Source: Bdellovibrionales bacterium RIFCSPHIGHO2_01_FULL_40_29 (lineage in GTDB: Bacteria; Bdellovibrionota; Bdellovibrionia; Bdellovibrionales; Bdellovibrionaceae). From it: a DNA stretch of 64,000 bases. Of this stretch, positions 33,127 through 42,969 are shown piece after piece. Within the stretch, counting starts at the first letter, position 1; each line of letters opens with the position of its first letter. The notes under the pieces were generated by a model. It saw nothing but the letters and a program-made list of their open reading frames with translations, was not told where the DNA came from and did no database searches. The DNA is taken from NCBI GenBank assembly GCA_001771815.1, contig MEPU01000007.1, positions 1 through 64,000 of the forward strand. The letters are read 5' to 3'. Position numbers and translations under genes: made by a program.

Positions 33127-33576
33127 ATGATTCAAATTTACATAGATGCTGACGCCTGCCCGGTGAAAGAAGAAACCTATAAGGTGGCTGCTCGTTACCA
33201 AATTAAAACCTATGTTGTCGCTAACCAATATCAAAAAGTACCCCTTGATTCTTTGGTTGAAATGAAAGTCGTGTCTAATGACTTCGATGCCACTGATGAT
33301 TGGATTGTAAGTCAGGTCACGAACAGGGATATTGTGATCACCACTGATATTTTATTGGCTGAACGTTGTGTAAATAAACAGGCACGAGTTATTAGCCCCA
33401 AAGGCACCGAGTTTACTGAAGATAATATTGGATCAGCTGTTTCAAATCGCGAACTGATGCAAAACTTAAGATATACAGGTGATGTACGAGGCGGCCCGGC
33501 AGCGATGGATAAAAAAGCTCGCTCGCAATTTTTAGGCAAGCTGGATCAGGTTATTCAGTCTCTGAAAAAAAAATAG
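33127..33576 (+). CDS. yaiI: YaiI/YqxD family protein (DUF188)
   Basis: A 149-residue protein beginning [11 protein letters not shown], the signature of the YaiI/YqxD family, with [11 protein letters not shown] and the terminal [14 protein letters not shown] motif. The fold is PIN-like and a nuclease role has been suspected but not proved. The frame is open from 33073; family length supports the ATG at 33127, though no clear Shine-Dalgarno sequence is seen. Confidence 0.88.
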   Translation: MIQIYIDADACPVKEETYKVAARYQIKTYVVANQYQKVPLDSLVEMKVVSNDFDATDDWIVSQVTNRDIVITTDILLAERCVNKQARVISPKGTEFTEDNIGSAVSNRELMQNLRYTGDVRGGPAAMDKKARSQFLGKLDQVIQSLKKK

Positions 33577-33619
33577 TTATTTAGCTCGTAAACATTCTCA
33601 TTTCGTTTTCATCTTCATC

Positions 33620-33634
33620 TGATTTTCATTCAGA
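33620..33634 (+). promoter_or_regulatory. Possible Fur-like box
   Basis: TGATTTTCATTCAGA matches 9 of 14 defined positions of the 7-1-7 Fur consensus, 91 bases ahead of the iron-binding-protein gene. The match is weak and offered only because the downstream genes are iron-uptake genes. Confidence 0.25.
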
Positions 33635-33724
33635 ACAAAAAAAATCAACTTGCTTTACAATTTTTTGTCGAAAAATTAGATTCGCTGCAATTGATTAACC
33701 ATTAACAGGTGAGGAAGAATAGAC

Positions 33725-34714
33725 ATGAAAAAAATAATGACTCTAGCAGCATTGGTTTTTGTTTCGGCATTGGCTCAAGCGGCAACATTTACGATTTATA
33801 CGGATCGTCCAACAGCTCGTGTACAACATGTAGCAGATCTGTTTAAGGCTCAAACAGGATTAAGTTCAGTAATAGTAGAATTGCCTTATAAGGATCTTTT
33901 ACAAAAATTGAAGACCGAGGGGGATTCATCACCGGCGGATGTGATTTTTACAAAAGATATCGTGTATCAGGCTGAATTGGCTAAGTTGGGTTTTTATCAA
34001 CCGATGAATATGAATAAGATTTCTTCTGTTGTGGATCGTTCTATGCGAGACACCAATAACCTTTGGACTGCCGTGACATTCCGGGCGCGGACATTGGTAT
34101 ATGATCCCAATGTGACAGACGTTAGTTCGATTGAAAAATATGAAGATTTGGCAAAACCCGAGTGGGCTGGGCGACTGTGCCTTCGCACATCGAATAATAG
34201 CTACAATGAGACTTTGGTGGCGAGCTTTATTCATCGTTTAGGCTATAACGAAGCGCGATCGGTGTTGACAGGTATGGTTGCGAATTTAGCGACTGATGTG
34301 AGCAAGAGTGATACGGCTCTGTTAGAGAATATTGCTAATGGTATTTGTGATGTGGGTTTGGCGAATCACTATTATTTAGCGCAATTGGTTGCTCAAAAAC
34401 CAAATTTTCCAGTGCGCTTGAAGTTCTTGGATCAAAATGGTCGTGGCGTTCATGTGAATGGTTCTGGAGTTGGTATTGCAAAAACATCAAAGAGCGTGGC
34501 AGCTTCTCAGAAGTTTATTGAATTGTTGATGACGGATAGCGTGCAAATTTATTTATCAGAAGCTCACTTTGAGTATCCCGCAGCGACGCACTTGTTGCCA
34601 ACATCTTTAATTAAAGAGTGGGGAACATTCAAGTCGGATAAAGCAAACTGGACTGAAATTGGTTTAGAAGCTGAAAAAGCAAAGAAATTGGTAAAAGAAG
34701 TTGGATACCTCTAG
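33725..34714 (+). CDS. Periplasmic iron(III)-binding protein (FbpA/FutA type)
   Basis: A 329-residue solute-binding protein with signal peptide (cleaved near AQAATF). The features VELPYKDLLQKLKTEG, ADVIFTKD, RARTLVYDP and ANHYYLAQL match ferric-iron-binding ABC proteins; the YY pair is typical of the iron site. It should carry Fe3+ to an inner-membrane permease, but no permease or ATPase gene follows. Instead the gene overlaps a TonB-like gene by 14 bases and is followed by a receptor gene, coupling outer-membrane uptake with periplasmic capture. Confidence 0.85.
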   Translation: MKKIMTLAALVFVSALAQAATFTIYTDRPTARVQHVADLFKAQTGLSSVIVELPYKDLLQKLKTEGDSSPADVIFTKDIVYQAELAKLGFYQPMNMNKISSVVDRSMRDTNNLWTAVTFRARTLVYDPNVTDVSSIEKYEDLAKPEWAGRLCLRTSNNSYNETLVASFIHRLGYNEARSVLTGMVANLATDVSKSDTALLENIANGICDVGLANHYYLAQLVAQKPNFPVRLKFLDQNGRGVHVNGSGVGIAKTSKSVAASQKFIELLMTDSVQIYLSEAHFEYPAATHLLPTSLIKEWGTFKSDKANWTEIGLEAEKAKKLVKEVGYL

Positions 34715-35324
34715 TTCCCTGCGAACGAATTTTAATTTTAGCAAATCTATTTTGACCTCAGTGCTTTTGCATGGAGGTCTTTTTGCTTTTTTTATTTTTC
34801 AGATTCATCAGACATCTCAGCAATCTGAATTACCGATTGGTATCGAAGTTTTCTTTCCCCAAGAGTCAAATCCTATTTTTGAAGTTCAGCAGAAACCGGA
34901 TCGTCACATTCAAAAGGTGAAAAAAATAGAATCAGAGAAGGTCGTAGTACCCACACCCGCAGAACAAAATCAAGTCGCAAGGACCAGTGAACAAGTGGTG
35001 ACAGGGCGTGAAGGTGTTGCTAACGGCATCGAAGTCACTGCTGAGGTTCGATATATTTATGAATTGAAAAAAATGCTGGAGCGAAAAAAGATGTATCCGC
35101 AAATGGCAAAATCCATGGGACATCAGGGAGTAGTTCAGGTGCAGTTTGTGATAGATCGCGCTGGAAAAATTCTAAGTCACGAGTTGCTTAAAACATCGCA
35201 TCCATTGTTGAATAAGGCGGCCTTGGATTTGATTCGAGCCATTGATGGTCAAAAACCGTTCCCAACCGAAATCAGTAAATTGACGTGGAAGATTTCTGTT
35301 CCTATAGAGTATTCCCTTCACTAA
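34701..35324 (+). CDS. TonB-like energy-transducing protein
   Basis: A 207-residue protein with one N-terminal membrane helix (ILTSVLLHGGLFAFFIF), a periplasmic linker rich in K, E, P and Q, and a C-terminal TonB domain (MYPQMAKSMGHQGVVQVQFVIDRAGKI, then HPLLNKAALDLIR). TonB spans the periplasm to drive outer-membrane receptors. The proline linker is shorter than in enterobacterial TonB. It starts with TTG inside the end of the iron-binding-protein gene. It is dedicated, by position, to the receptor gene 9 bases downstream. Confidence 0.85.
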   Translation: MDTSSSLRTNFNFSKSILTSVLLHGGLFAFFIFQIHQTSQQSELPIGIEVFFPQESNPIFEVQQKPDRHIQKVKKIESEKVVVPTPAEQNQVARTSEQVVTGREGVANGIEVTAEVRYIYELKKMLERKKMYPQMAKSMGHQGVVQVQFVIDRAGKILSHELLKTSHPLLNKAALDLIRAIDGQKPFPTEISKLTWKISVPIEYSLH

Positions 35325-35333
35325 GAGGCTTCC

Positions 35334-37496
35334 ATGTTTTATCAGTTGTATTTGACAATTATTTTTTTTACCGGGATTTATAGTTTTGCACAAACTGAAA
35401 TGGATACTGTGCGCATTCTGGGAACAACCTCACAGAATGAAATTTCAAAGCCCCATTCCGCTCATATTGTTTCGAAGGATACAGTCGAGCAGCAGCAGCA
35501 AACGGATGTGAATCGGGTTCTGAAACAAGTTCCTGGCGTTTATGTTCAAGAAGAAGACGGGTTAGGATTACGTCCTAATATTGGTCTTCGGGGAACTCAT
35601 CCCCATCGCAGTCGTAAGGTTGTCATTCTGGAAGATGGTGTGTTGATTGGTCCAGCTCCGTACTCGGCACCTGCAGCGTACTACACTCCATTTATGAGTA
35701 AAATAGAATCATTAGAAATTTTTAAAGGATTAGCCAGCGTCTCTTATGGACCGAATTCTATTGGTGGAGCGATCAATTACATCACGCGCAGCATTCCGGC
35801 CGATTCTTCTCGAGAATTTGAATTTTCAGTGGGAACTTTTGATTTTAAAAAAATACGAGCGCTTATCAGCCAAGTATGGACAGGTAATTCATTTTTGTTG
35901 GATGCCACATCGATTCGAACAGAAGGGTTTAAAAAAATTGATTTTGGCGATTCCAGTGGTTTTAAGAAAAATGATATTCTATTCAAAGGAAAACATATTC
36001 TAAGCGATCATCTTCAGCAGCAACTCAGTTGGAAGATCAGTTTTGCTGATGAAAATTCAGATGAAACGTACTTGGGATTATCGCTAGAAGATTTTGAAAT
36101 AAATCCCTATCGGCGTTATGCAGCGTCGCAAAAAGACAATATGGTTTGGGATCACAAGCAGGTCGAATTGACCTATCAGCTCAACCCTTCTGATAATTTG
36201 GGTTTGTGGACGACATTGTATTACCATTCGTTTCATCGTAATTGGTCCAGATTAAATCAATTTGCAGGGGCGGGAGCGCCTAGTATTTCCGATGTTTTGC
36301 AAAACACTGAAACTCCGGCTAATCAATTGTATTATGGTGTTCTAACTGGCCAAGCAGATTCGTCAGGGGCGGATGATCTGATTCGAGCCAATAACAATCG
36401 TTATTTTTATTCAACGGGATTGCAAGTGGGGTCCGTGTGGTTTTCAGAGACTAAAAATTGGTCCCATCAAATCAAGCCTGGATTTCGGTTGCATGAAGAT
36501 CAAATCAAGCGGCGGCACACTGAGGATCGATTTTTAATGCGTTCTGGAAAAATGATTTCAGATGGAAATGGTTCTGCGGCATCCACAACCAATACCGATA
36601 CATCAACGGCTCAGACACTGACCTTTGAAGATGAAATTAGCCGTGGTGATTCCAAGGTCAAGATTGCCTTTCGGTATGAAAATGTTAGCTATAAAACCTG
36701 GGATGAGGTGACCGATATCCAAACCCAACGAAGTGAATCAGCATTTGTACCCGGCATTGGATATTTTCATCAGATTTCAGATCGATATTCAGTATTCAGT
36801 GGTTTGAATCAAGGTGTAACTTTGGTTGGACCCAATGATCAAGAAAGTCAAATACCAGAAAAATCCATCAATCTGGAAGTTGGACTTCGTCATCAAAATA
36901 ACGATCAGGACTTTTTTGCAGAGCTGATCTATTTTCAATCGGACTATGAAAATATTAAAGGGACGTGTTCTTTTTCATCAGGATGTAATTCTTTGCAATT
37001 GGATTCGGAATTTGACGGTGGCCGAGCAAAAGTTTCTGGTTTTGAAAGTCGCTTAGCTAAATTATACTCGTGGGACAACATTCATTTTCCGTTGGCTTTT
37101 AATTGGACAGTCACTCGGGCTAACTTTGATTCGGAATCAGTTTCAGCAAATCCAGAGTGGGGAATTGGAACAATAAAAAAAGGGGATCCACTGCCTTATG
37201 TTCCCAAAGCCAATTACAGTTTTAGTTTGGGAACTCAGTACAAGCGTTATTCACAAGAGTTTATTTTCAACTGGACCGGAGAAATGTATGATCAGTCGGT
37301 TGAAGCAAATCGTCAGATGATACCTTCGCAGGGTGTTGTGGATTGGTCTGGAAAATTTCAATTCCAAGTCAACAGTCAGATTTATGCCCGAATTGATAAT
37401 ATATTGAATCGTCAGTATCTGGTTTCACTGCGCCCCTTTGGAGCTCGTCCCGGAAAAGAGAGATCCTTTCAAGTGGGAATTAAGCACAGTTTTTAA
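35334..37496 (+). CDS. TonB-dependent outer-membrane receptor, FecA-like
   Basis: A 720-residue receptor with signal peptide (cleaved near SFAQTE). The plug domain has VLKQVPGVYVQEEDGLGLRP, NIGLRGT and YGPNSIGGAINYITR; the barrel ends with KHSF, an aromatic C terminus as required for outer-membrane insertion. The GLRPNIGLRG plug resembles FecA, the ferric citrate receptor. Operon order is iron-binding protein, TonB, receptor. No FecR/FecI-type signalling extension is visible at the N terminus. Confidence 0.93.
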   Translation: MFYQLYLTIIFFTGIYSFAQTEMDTVRILGTTSQNEISKPHSAHIVSKDTVEQQQQTDVNRVLKQVPGVYVQEEDGLGLRPNIGLRGTHPHRSRKVVILEDGVLIGPAPYSAPAAYYTPFMSKIESLEIFKGLASVSYGPNSIGGAINYITRSIPADSSREFEFSVGTFDFKKIRALISQVWTGNSFLLDATSIRTEGFKKIDFGDSSGFKKNDILFKGKHILSDHLQQQLSWKISFADENSDETYLGLSLEDFEINPYRRYAASQKDNMVWDHKQVELTYQLNPSDNLGLWTTLYYHSFHRNWSRLNQFAGAGAPSISDVLQNTETPANQLYYGVLTGQADSSGADDLIRANNNRYFYSTGLQVGSVWFSETKNWSHQIKPGFRLHEDQIKRRHTEDRFLMRSGKMISDGNGSAASTTNTDTSTAQTLTFEDEISRGDSKVKIAFRYENVSYKTWDEVTDIQTQRSESAFVPGIGYFHQISDRYSVFSGLNQGVTLVGPNDQESQIPEKSINLEVGLRHQNNDQDFFAELIYFQSDYENIKGTCSFSSGCNSLQLDSEFDGGRAKVSGFESRLAKLYSWDNIHFPLAFNWTVTRANFDSESVSANPEWGIGTIKKGDPLPYVPKANYSFSLGTQYKRYSQEFIFNWTGEMYDQSVEANRQMIPSQGVVDWSGKFQFQVNSQIYARIDNILNRQYLVSLRPFGARPGKERSFQVGIKHSF

Positions 37497-38434
37497 CGTG
37501 ATCGTTGAAATGGATGGGACAGCATCTTTAGAAATGATTTATTAAAAGGATCACTTAGGCCAAATTTCAGATTCGGGATATTTTTTGACAGCATCAAAGT
37601 CCCCCCAAGCTGATCCCAAATAGCCAAGGTCACACCAAAATTTTTATCATAATGTTCGCTTTTCTTTGAGTGATGAATCTGATGTTGCAAGGGGCTTATA
37701 ACGATGTGTTCTAGCCAACCAAAGCCTAAACGAATATGACTGTGTCGTAAATTGGCGCCGATCAAGTTAAAAGTGAACCCCAAGCCATTCACACCCAGAA
37801 TTGTCCAAATACTCATAACACTGCCAAATAAAAAAATAAAAACTCCAGAAGAAATTCCTAAACTAAGACTATTTCTGAGAACGGCTAAAACTGATTCGAC
37901 AGGATGGGCTCGATAAAGCGTGATGGGGGTCAGAATGCGAGCACTGTGATGAGTCTGATGGAATTTCCACAATAAGGGAATCCGGTGCATCAGAAGATGT
38001 TGTAGAAATCGTAAAAGATCATCAAAAATAAAGGCCGCTACTGAGAAAATAAGAATACTCCAGTAGCCGGTTGAAAAATACTGAGATGAATAGTCATCTG
38101 TGCTTTTGAATAAGGTTTGAGATGTCCATCGTGAAATCAGAAAGCTGCATTCAATTAACGGAACCACTAAAACCGTTTTAAAGACACCATTAAAAATATA
38201 AATAAAATAGTCTTGTTTGGTTGAGCGATTCCACCAATAGTTTTTTTTAAAAATCCAGGATTTTATTAAAGCCCATGTTGGGCGGCCTGGAGAGCGCGAT
38301 AGAAAAGCAAAAATAAATAGAACCAGCAGGTTCGATAGAATATTAATATGATACAAGCGGGATGTGGGCTCATCAAACTGAAATAGAAAATCAAAACTTT
38401 TTAAAAACGGGTTCATAAAATGCAACATAACCAT
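37493..38434 (-). CDS. Sterol desaturase/fatty acid hydroxylase family membrane protein
   Basis: A 313-residue protein with several membrane helices and the di-iron histidine clusters of this superfamily: HLLMH, HQTHH and HQIHH. Members hydroxylate or desaturate lipids using oxygen. Convergent with the receptor gene (4-base overlap) and set among iron genes, which may be coincidence or reflect its iron need. Start choice (38434 or the ATG at 38416) is uncertain. Confidence 0.87.
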   Translation of the reverse strand: MVMLHFMNPFLKSFDFLFQFDEPTSRLYHINILSNLLVLFIFAFLSRSPGRPTWALIKSWIFKKNYWWNRSTKQDYFIYIFNGVFKTVLVVPLIECSFLISRWTSQTLFKSTDDYSSQYFSTGYWSILIFSVAAFIFDDLLRFLQHLLMHRIPLLWKFHQTHHSARILTPITLYRAHPVESVLAVLRNSLSLGISSGVFIFLFGSVMSIWTILGVNGLGFTFNLIGANLRHSHIRLGFGWLEHIVISPLQHQIHHSKKSEHYDKNFGVTLAIWDQLGGTLMLSKNIPNLKFGLSDPFNKSFLKMLSHPFQRSR

Positions 38435-38561
38435 TCTTCGCTGGATCGGCTATGATTTTTGCAAAATTATCAATTCGCTTTCATTTTGCCCCTATTTCTA
38501 ATGGAAACTTGTCAGCTCTTGGGTTCTTCATTAAAAAGAATTTTCAAACTAGGAGATTAAG

Positions 38562-39857
38562 ATGACTCTAAGATTTCAAATTGTGATTCTGATATCGACG
38601 GCCATTCTTTTTTTTACAGGGTGCAGTGATTTTTTCAGTTCGGATAAGACATCAAATTCTCCACAGACTCCAAGCGCTCCCAGCGGACAAAGTTTACCCG
38701 AGGATTTACTCCATCCAAACGAAGGTGAGTTTTCCGAGAAAAAATTACTGGCGAATTTGGGATTGAATGTTTTTGCAAAACAGGCACAAAACCTTGCAGT
38801 GCAAGTTCCGGCATTGAAGTACTCACTAGAGGCCTACTGTACAGCTCTGGAAAGTGGTGAAGAAGCAGTCCCTCAAAAATCTGATGTTGTGCGTGACTGG
38901 CAACGGGTTATGATTGCATTGCACACTATTGAGGGCGCACCATTTGGTCCTTATATTAATCGGGGGCGTTTTATTGCGGATTATTTATATTCGTGGCCAT
39001 TTCTGAATACCTGCGGAATCGATCAGAATGTTTACAGTTGGTTCCATCAACAAAAACCCAAGGCACAAGAATTATTTTATAATTTACGCGGTCTTGCTGC
39101 GATTGAGTATCTTCTTTTCGAAGACTCCTTGATGAGTCGTTGCAATATCGTGGCACAGCCTCAGATGCAGCAGTGGAATAATCAGACAACCGCCCAGAAA
39201 AAACGCCAACGCTGTGAGTGGAGCTTACAGCTGATGACAGATATTGATGAAAAAGCAAAAATCTTGTATTCCGATTGGTCCACCAGTGGAGGCCATTACA
39301 CAGCACAAATGGTTTCAGCTCAAATTTTTACAAATGAAAAAGAAGCTCTTAATGCCATCACGGATGCGCTTTCAAATATCGAAAAATTGAAAGACCTGAA
39401 ATTAGGACGTCCATTGGGACGCCATAAGGACTGTGATGATGTCAGTTGCGCTAAAGATGTGGAGCATATTTATTCGGGATTCTCGCTTCAGGCGGGTGAA
39501 GCTCAGTTACTGGGTTTTAAAGCCATTTTTTTTGGTTCTTCCAGTTCGAGTGCCAAAGCATTTGGATTTGATGACATGCTGATTCAACATGGCCGACAGG
39601 ATGTCGTGACAAGAATGGATTTGGCTTTAGATAAAGCCATCGCTTCAATCAAGAATGCTCAAAATAATGGTCATCTTAAAGATCAAATTGAAAACATGAA
39701 TCCGATGGATTGCAAAGAATCAACCAGTGATCGTCGGTTAGTTGAGATTTGTGCGGTACATGCGGATATTCGAGATGTGGCTTTTATTTTTAAAACTGAA
39801 GTGCTCACGGCGCTGTCATTACGAGCTCCACCGTTGCAACAAGGTGACAACGATTAG
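38562..39857 (+). CDS. Imelysin-family lipoprotein
   Basis: A 431-residue lipoprotein (signal ending FFTGC, Cys21). The helical body carries GLAAIEYLLF (residues 177-186), which corresponds to the GxHxxE motif of imelysins with alanine in place of histidine, and a second RGxxLG-like region near the end. Imelysin-like proteins are iron-regulated surface or periplasmic proteins of the iron-uptake system. The start has AGGAG 6 bases upstream. The context beside an iron receptor operon supports the assignment. Confidence 0.85.
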   Translation: MTLRFQIVILISTAILFFTGCSDFFSSDKTSNSPQTPSAPSGQSLPEDLLHPNEGEFSEKKLLANLGLNVFAKQAQNLAVQVPALKYSLEAYCTALESGEEAVPQKSDVVRDWQRVMIALHTIEGAPFGPYINRGRFIADYLYSWPFLNTCGIDQNVYSWFHQQKPKAQELFYNLRGLAAIEYLLFEDSLMSRCNIVAQPQMQQWNNQTTAQKKRQRCEWSLQLMTDIDEKAKILYSDWSTSGGHYTAQMVSAQIFTNEKEALNAITDALSNIEKLKDLKLGRPLGRHKDCDDVSCAKDVEHIYSGFSLQAGEAQLLGFKAIFFGSSSSSAKAFGFDDMLIQHGRQDVVTRMDLALDKAIASIKNAQNNGHLKDQIENMNPMDCKESTSDRRLVEICAVHADIRDVAFIFKTEVLTALSLRAPPLQQGDND

Positions 39858-39870
39858 TATTTAAAAGTTT

Positions 39871-40395
39871 TTAGGGTCCCTTGTGCAGATAGCAGTGGAA
39901 TCTTAATTGATCGGATTCATTCTCGGTATAACCATACGAGTTTAAATCCATAAAAACCTCCTGAATATTTTTATCATGATATAGAATATTCATATTAAAA
40001 TTAAGTTTTTGAGAAGGCCCGTTCTTCACCAGTGGTCTGACGTGTCTATAAAAAGTATAGACCTCTTCATTGGGATCTTCACTTGATGTTTTAAGCAAAT
40101 AGGGTTTGTAGTTGTCGTTAGCAAGCGTCATCAATTGTTTAAAAGAGCTTTCCTTTTCGGTCACAAATATCTGTTCGTATTCAGTGCGATTATTTTTACG
40201 GTAGTGTCGTGAATGAAGAACAGTTCCTGTTAATTGAAAATCTACTAAGATGCCAAGTTGATCCATCTGAAATGCAACCTGGCAGGCCTGCCCGAGGTGC
40301 CCAATACCTTCAAACTTGACTGTTGTCATACCTGAGGCGTCAGCCTGAAAACTGGATAAAAAAAGAACGACGGTAGAAACTAAGAATAGATTCAT
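39871..40395 (-). CDS. Secreted protein of unknown function
   Basis: A 174-residue exported protein (signal cleaved near ADASGM), beta-rich, with two cysteines (QACQV and HCYLH). GAGG lies before the ATG. It is convergent with the imelysin gene. No family was recognised. Confidence 0.65.
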   Translation of the reverse strand: MNLFLVSTVVLFLSSFQADASGMTTVKFEGIGHLGQACQVAFQMDQLGILVDFQLTGTVLHSRHYRKNNRTEYEQIFVTEKESSFKQLMTLANDNYKPYLLKTSSEDPNEEVYTFYRHVRPLVKNGPSQKLNFNMNILYHDKNIQEVFMDLNSYGYTENESDQLRFHCYLHKGP

Positions 40396-40531
40396 TTTGA
40401 CCTCTGAGTGTTCTTTATCAAAGCCAGTGCCACAAAAAACGGCCCAAATCTGAATGTGATTGCACTTAGATCATTTAGCTGATGAGTTTATAAGTAGATC
40501 GTCAGTCAGCTGTCTATCAGATGGACGTTTG

Positions 40532-40546
40532 GTCTCGTTTTGAGAC
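40532..40546. promoter_or_regulatory. Inverted repeat GTCTCGTTTTGAGAC
   Basis: GTCTC and GAGAC flank GTTTT, 66 bases ahead of the next start. It is nearly identical to the element upstream of the gene at 28514 and similar to one at 41901-41918. Confidence 0.45.
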
Positions 40547-40612
40547 GCCTGCAATCATTCAGATTCACATTAAAATGGCACTCAAGTTGAATTACAAAAT
40601 TCGAGGTATTTT

Positions 40613-41890
40613 ATGAAGACCATGATCTTTGGGACTTTGATGATTTTGAGTGTTTCTTTATTTGCGGAGACTTCAAAACCAATCGTTATTCACTTTATAG
40701 ATTATAAAAATATGAATTTTTCAGAGAAAACAACTGTTTGCAATCAGTTGAAAGATCACTTTCAGCGACAAGAAGAGCTAATCTGTCTGGAATCAAATCC
40801 ATTGATCACTTCACGGTTTAATTACCAAGAGCTTCAAGCGAAATATCACTTTAAAACACTTATCGATGTGGCTCGATTAAATAATAATGAAAGAACATTC
40901 GAAATTTCATATTATGGTGTCAAATCCGAGAGACATGTTCATCAACTGACAACGAAAGAAAGTGAACAGTATCTGCATTTTGAGATCATCAACAACATGA
41001 GCAAAATCAATGATCAGAATGTTTTGCATTTGAAAGGTCAAAAAATAGTTGTGGACACTCAGGATCGTGAAGCGTGTCAGAACGTTATTGAGTCTATTAA
41101 AAATTCTTCAATTCAGAGGTCCGAAAAATCGTCCCCCATTGATCAGTTGTGTGAAGCCTCCGGTCAAGTTGAAGATCGGTACAAAACGATTACTGTTTTA
41201 TCACCAACTTCTGAATCTTATATTACAGAGTTTAGTCATAAAAATTTTAAAAGTACCGAAATGAGTTTGATCAATGAGACTCGGAATTTAACGTATTCTA
41301 TGGTGGGTGGAATGCTTTTTTTGCTGGCGACGCCGGAATCATTTAGTCATTGGGATCGCAAAAGCATGAAAGAAGAAGGCTTTAATAAATGGAAGAACAA
41401 TATCAAAGGTGGCGCTGTTGTTGATAAAGACGACGCTTTTGTTAATTATGTTGGTCATCCAGTTTCGGGTGCGGCTTATTATATGATTTCAAGGAATTTG
41501 GGTTATTCAAAACTCCAATCGTTTGGGTACTCAGTCATCATGTCGACATTTTTCTGGGAATATGGCTTTGAGGCTTTGGCAGAAAAACCTTCTATTCAAG
41601 ATTTATTGAGCACTCCCATCTTAGGTTCTATTCTAGGAGAGTTTTTCTATCAGTGGTCTTTAAAAATTCATGACAATGATAAAAAACTGTGGGGTTCAAA
41701 AAAATTAGGACGGATCGCACTGGTGATGATGAATCCCGCGGGTGAATTGTCAAAAAAAATAAATAAATTTTTAAACAAACCTGCTATTAAGAACGCAAAA
41801 TCTGAGATTGTTTTGAAAAAACAAAGATCGCAAGGTTTATCCAAAACTCAAAGTGGCTATATGGGATTGCAAATGAGTTTGAGTTGGTAG
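40613..41890 (+). CDS. DUF3943-like exported membrane-associated protein
   Basis: A 425-residue exported protein (signal cleaved near LFAETS). After a 200-residue N-terminal part, the C-terminal half has the features NYVGHPVSGAAYYMISR, STFFWEYGFEALAEKPSIQDLLSTP and LGEFFYQWSL, typical of DUF3943, a family of probable outer-membrane or periplasmic-membrane proteins of unknown role. It is followed 85 bases later by another secreted orphan with a similar upstream element. Confidence 0.7.
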   Translation: MKTMIFGTLMILSVSLFAETSKPIVIHFIDYKNMNFSEKTTVCNQLKDHFQRQEELICLESNPLITSRFNYQELQAKYHFKTLIDVARLNNNERTFEISYYGVKSERHVHQLTTKESEQYLHFEIINNMSKINDQNVLHLKGQKIVVDTQDREACQNVIESIKNSSIQRSEKSSPIDQLCEASGQVEDRYKTITVLSPTSESYITEFSHKNFKSTEMSLINETRNLTYSMVGGMLFLLATPESFSHWDRKSMKEEGFNKWKNNIKGGAVVDKDDAFVNYVGHPVSGAAYYMISRNLGYSKLQSFGYSVIMSTFFWEYGFEALAEKPSIQDLLSTPILGSILGEFFYQWSLKIHDNDKKLWGSKKLGRIALVMMNPAGELSKKINKFLNKPAIKNAKSEIVLKKQRSQGLSKTQSGYMGLQMSLSW

Positions 41891-41900
41891 TTTGGTCATC

Positions 41901-41918
41901 TGTTCTATTTTGAGACAA
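41901..41918. promoter_or_regulatory. Third copy of the GTTTTGAGAC-type element
   Basis: TGTTCTATTTTGAGACAA matches the two elements near 28458 and 40532 at most positions and lies 57 bases ahead of the next start codon. The left arm is degenerate. Confidence 0.35.
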
Positions 41919-41975
41919 CTCTTAGAATTGTGTTTTTTATTTTAATATTGAATTCACACTGACCGAAAGGACAGT

Positions 41976-42887
41976 ATGAAAAAGAGTTTTTACTTAAAAA
42001 TCATGCTGGGCATTTTATTCGTACCGACAGTTTCAATGGCAAAAATCAGCGATTACTTGCCAAAAGAAGTCAAACTCAGTTCAGACGGGCTTATTACCGA
42101 TACAGCAGCACTTTCTGCGAATGGATATTCTTTTGATAAAAAAGAGGGTCTTGTTGGCAAGGGAAATTTGACCTTTAAGGTTTCTAAAACGAATGAAAAT
42201 GGCGATTTAGCCCTTTCAGTTATAGAAAAACAAACAGAAGTTTTTGATGAAAAGAATAAACTTCGTGATGTGCTTAATCGGGATTTGAAAATAACTCATT
42301 TCTTTTTTGATTCAAATCAAGACTTAAAATCTGTTGTTGAATGCAGTTCTAAGGCCCAGTACGAAGAGCTCAGAACTTTGGTTGTCGTGTCTGTTTATAA
42401 ACGGACTCAGGACACATCTTGTATCGTAGCAACTCCTAAAGCTTGTCAGGCCTTTACGGCTAGTTTTGCAAAGAACTTTTCTGAACCCAATTTAGCAAAA
42501 TTGGAAGTGAATAATGAAACATTTAATAAACTCACTCGTGTGAATCAGGAGTTTTCAAAACATGCGAACATCAATGACAACGAGTTAGATGAATTGAATT
42601 CGCGACTTTTAAACACGCACTCTGGTCGAAGTTTAATGGGGCGGTTTGTCGGGTCGCACTTTACTAATCGGACAACTCAGAAGCCATCTCATAATATGGA
42701 TGGACTTATGAAAACCATGGATCAGGTTTATGATTCACATCGACTTTGTTATCAGTATAAAAATGAATTGAGTTCAAAGTACATTGAATCCAGTGCGCAT
42801 GATCTCATTTTAAATCGAAAAGCAAGAGATGCTCAAACCTCGTCTATTCCTACGGCCACTCAATCTAAAGTGAAATCATCGAGATAG
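41976..42887 (+). CDS. Secreted protein of unknown function
   Basis: A 303-residue exported protein (signal cleaved near SMAKIS). Three cysteines lie close together (VECSSK, TSCIVA, KACQAF). The C-terminal part is helical and charged. AAGGAC lies 4-5 bases before the ATG. No family was recognised; the gene follows the DUF3943-like gene and could be cotranscribed or independently expressed. Confidence 0.65.
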   Translation: MKKSFYLKIMLGILFVPTVSMAKISDYLPKEVKLSSDGLITDTAALSANGYSFDKKEGLVGKGNLTFKVSKTNENGDLALSVIEKQTEVFDEKNKLRDVLNRDLKITHFFFDSNQDLKSVVECSSKAQYEELRTLVVVSVYKRTQDTSCIVATPKACQAFTASFAKNFSEPNLAKLEVNNETFNKLTRVNQEFSKHANINDNELDELNSRLLNTHSGRSLMGRFVGSHFTNRTTQKPSHNMDGLMKTMDQVYDSHRLCYQYKNELSSKYIESSAHDLILNRKARDAQTSSIPTATQSKVKSSR

Positions 42888-42969
42888 TTAAGGAATGTCT
42901 ATTTGATATCCGCGGATTTTCGATGTTACATAGAGGTAGCAGTTCTGAAAAAGACGGAGTTTGTAATTT

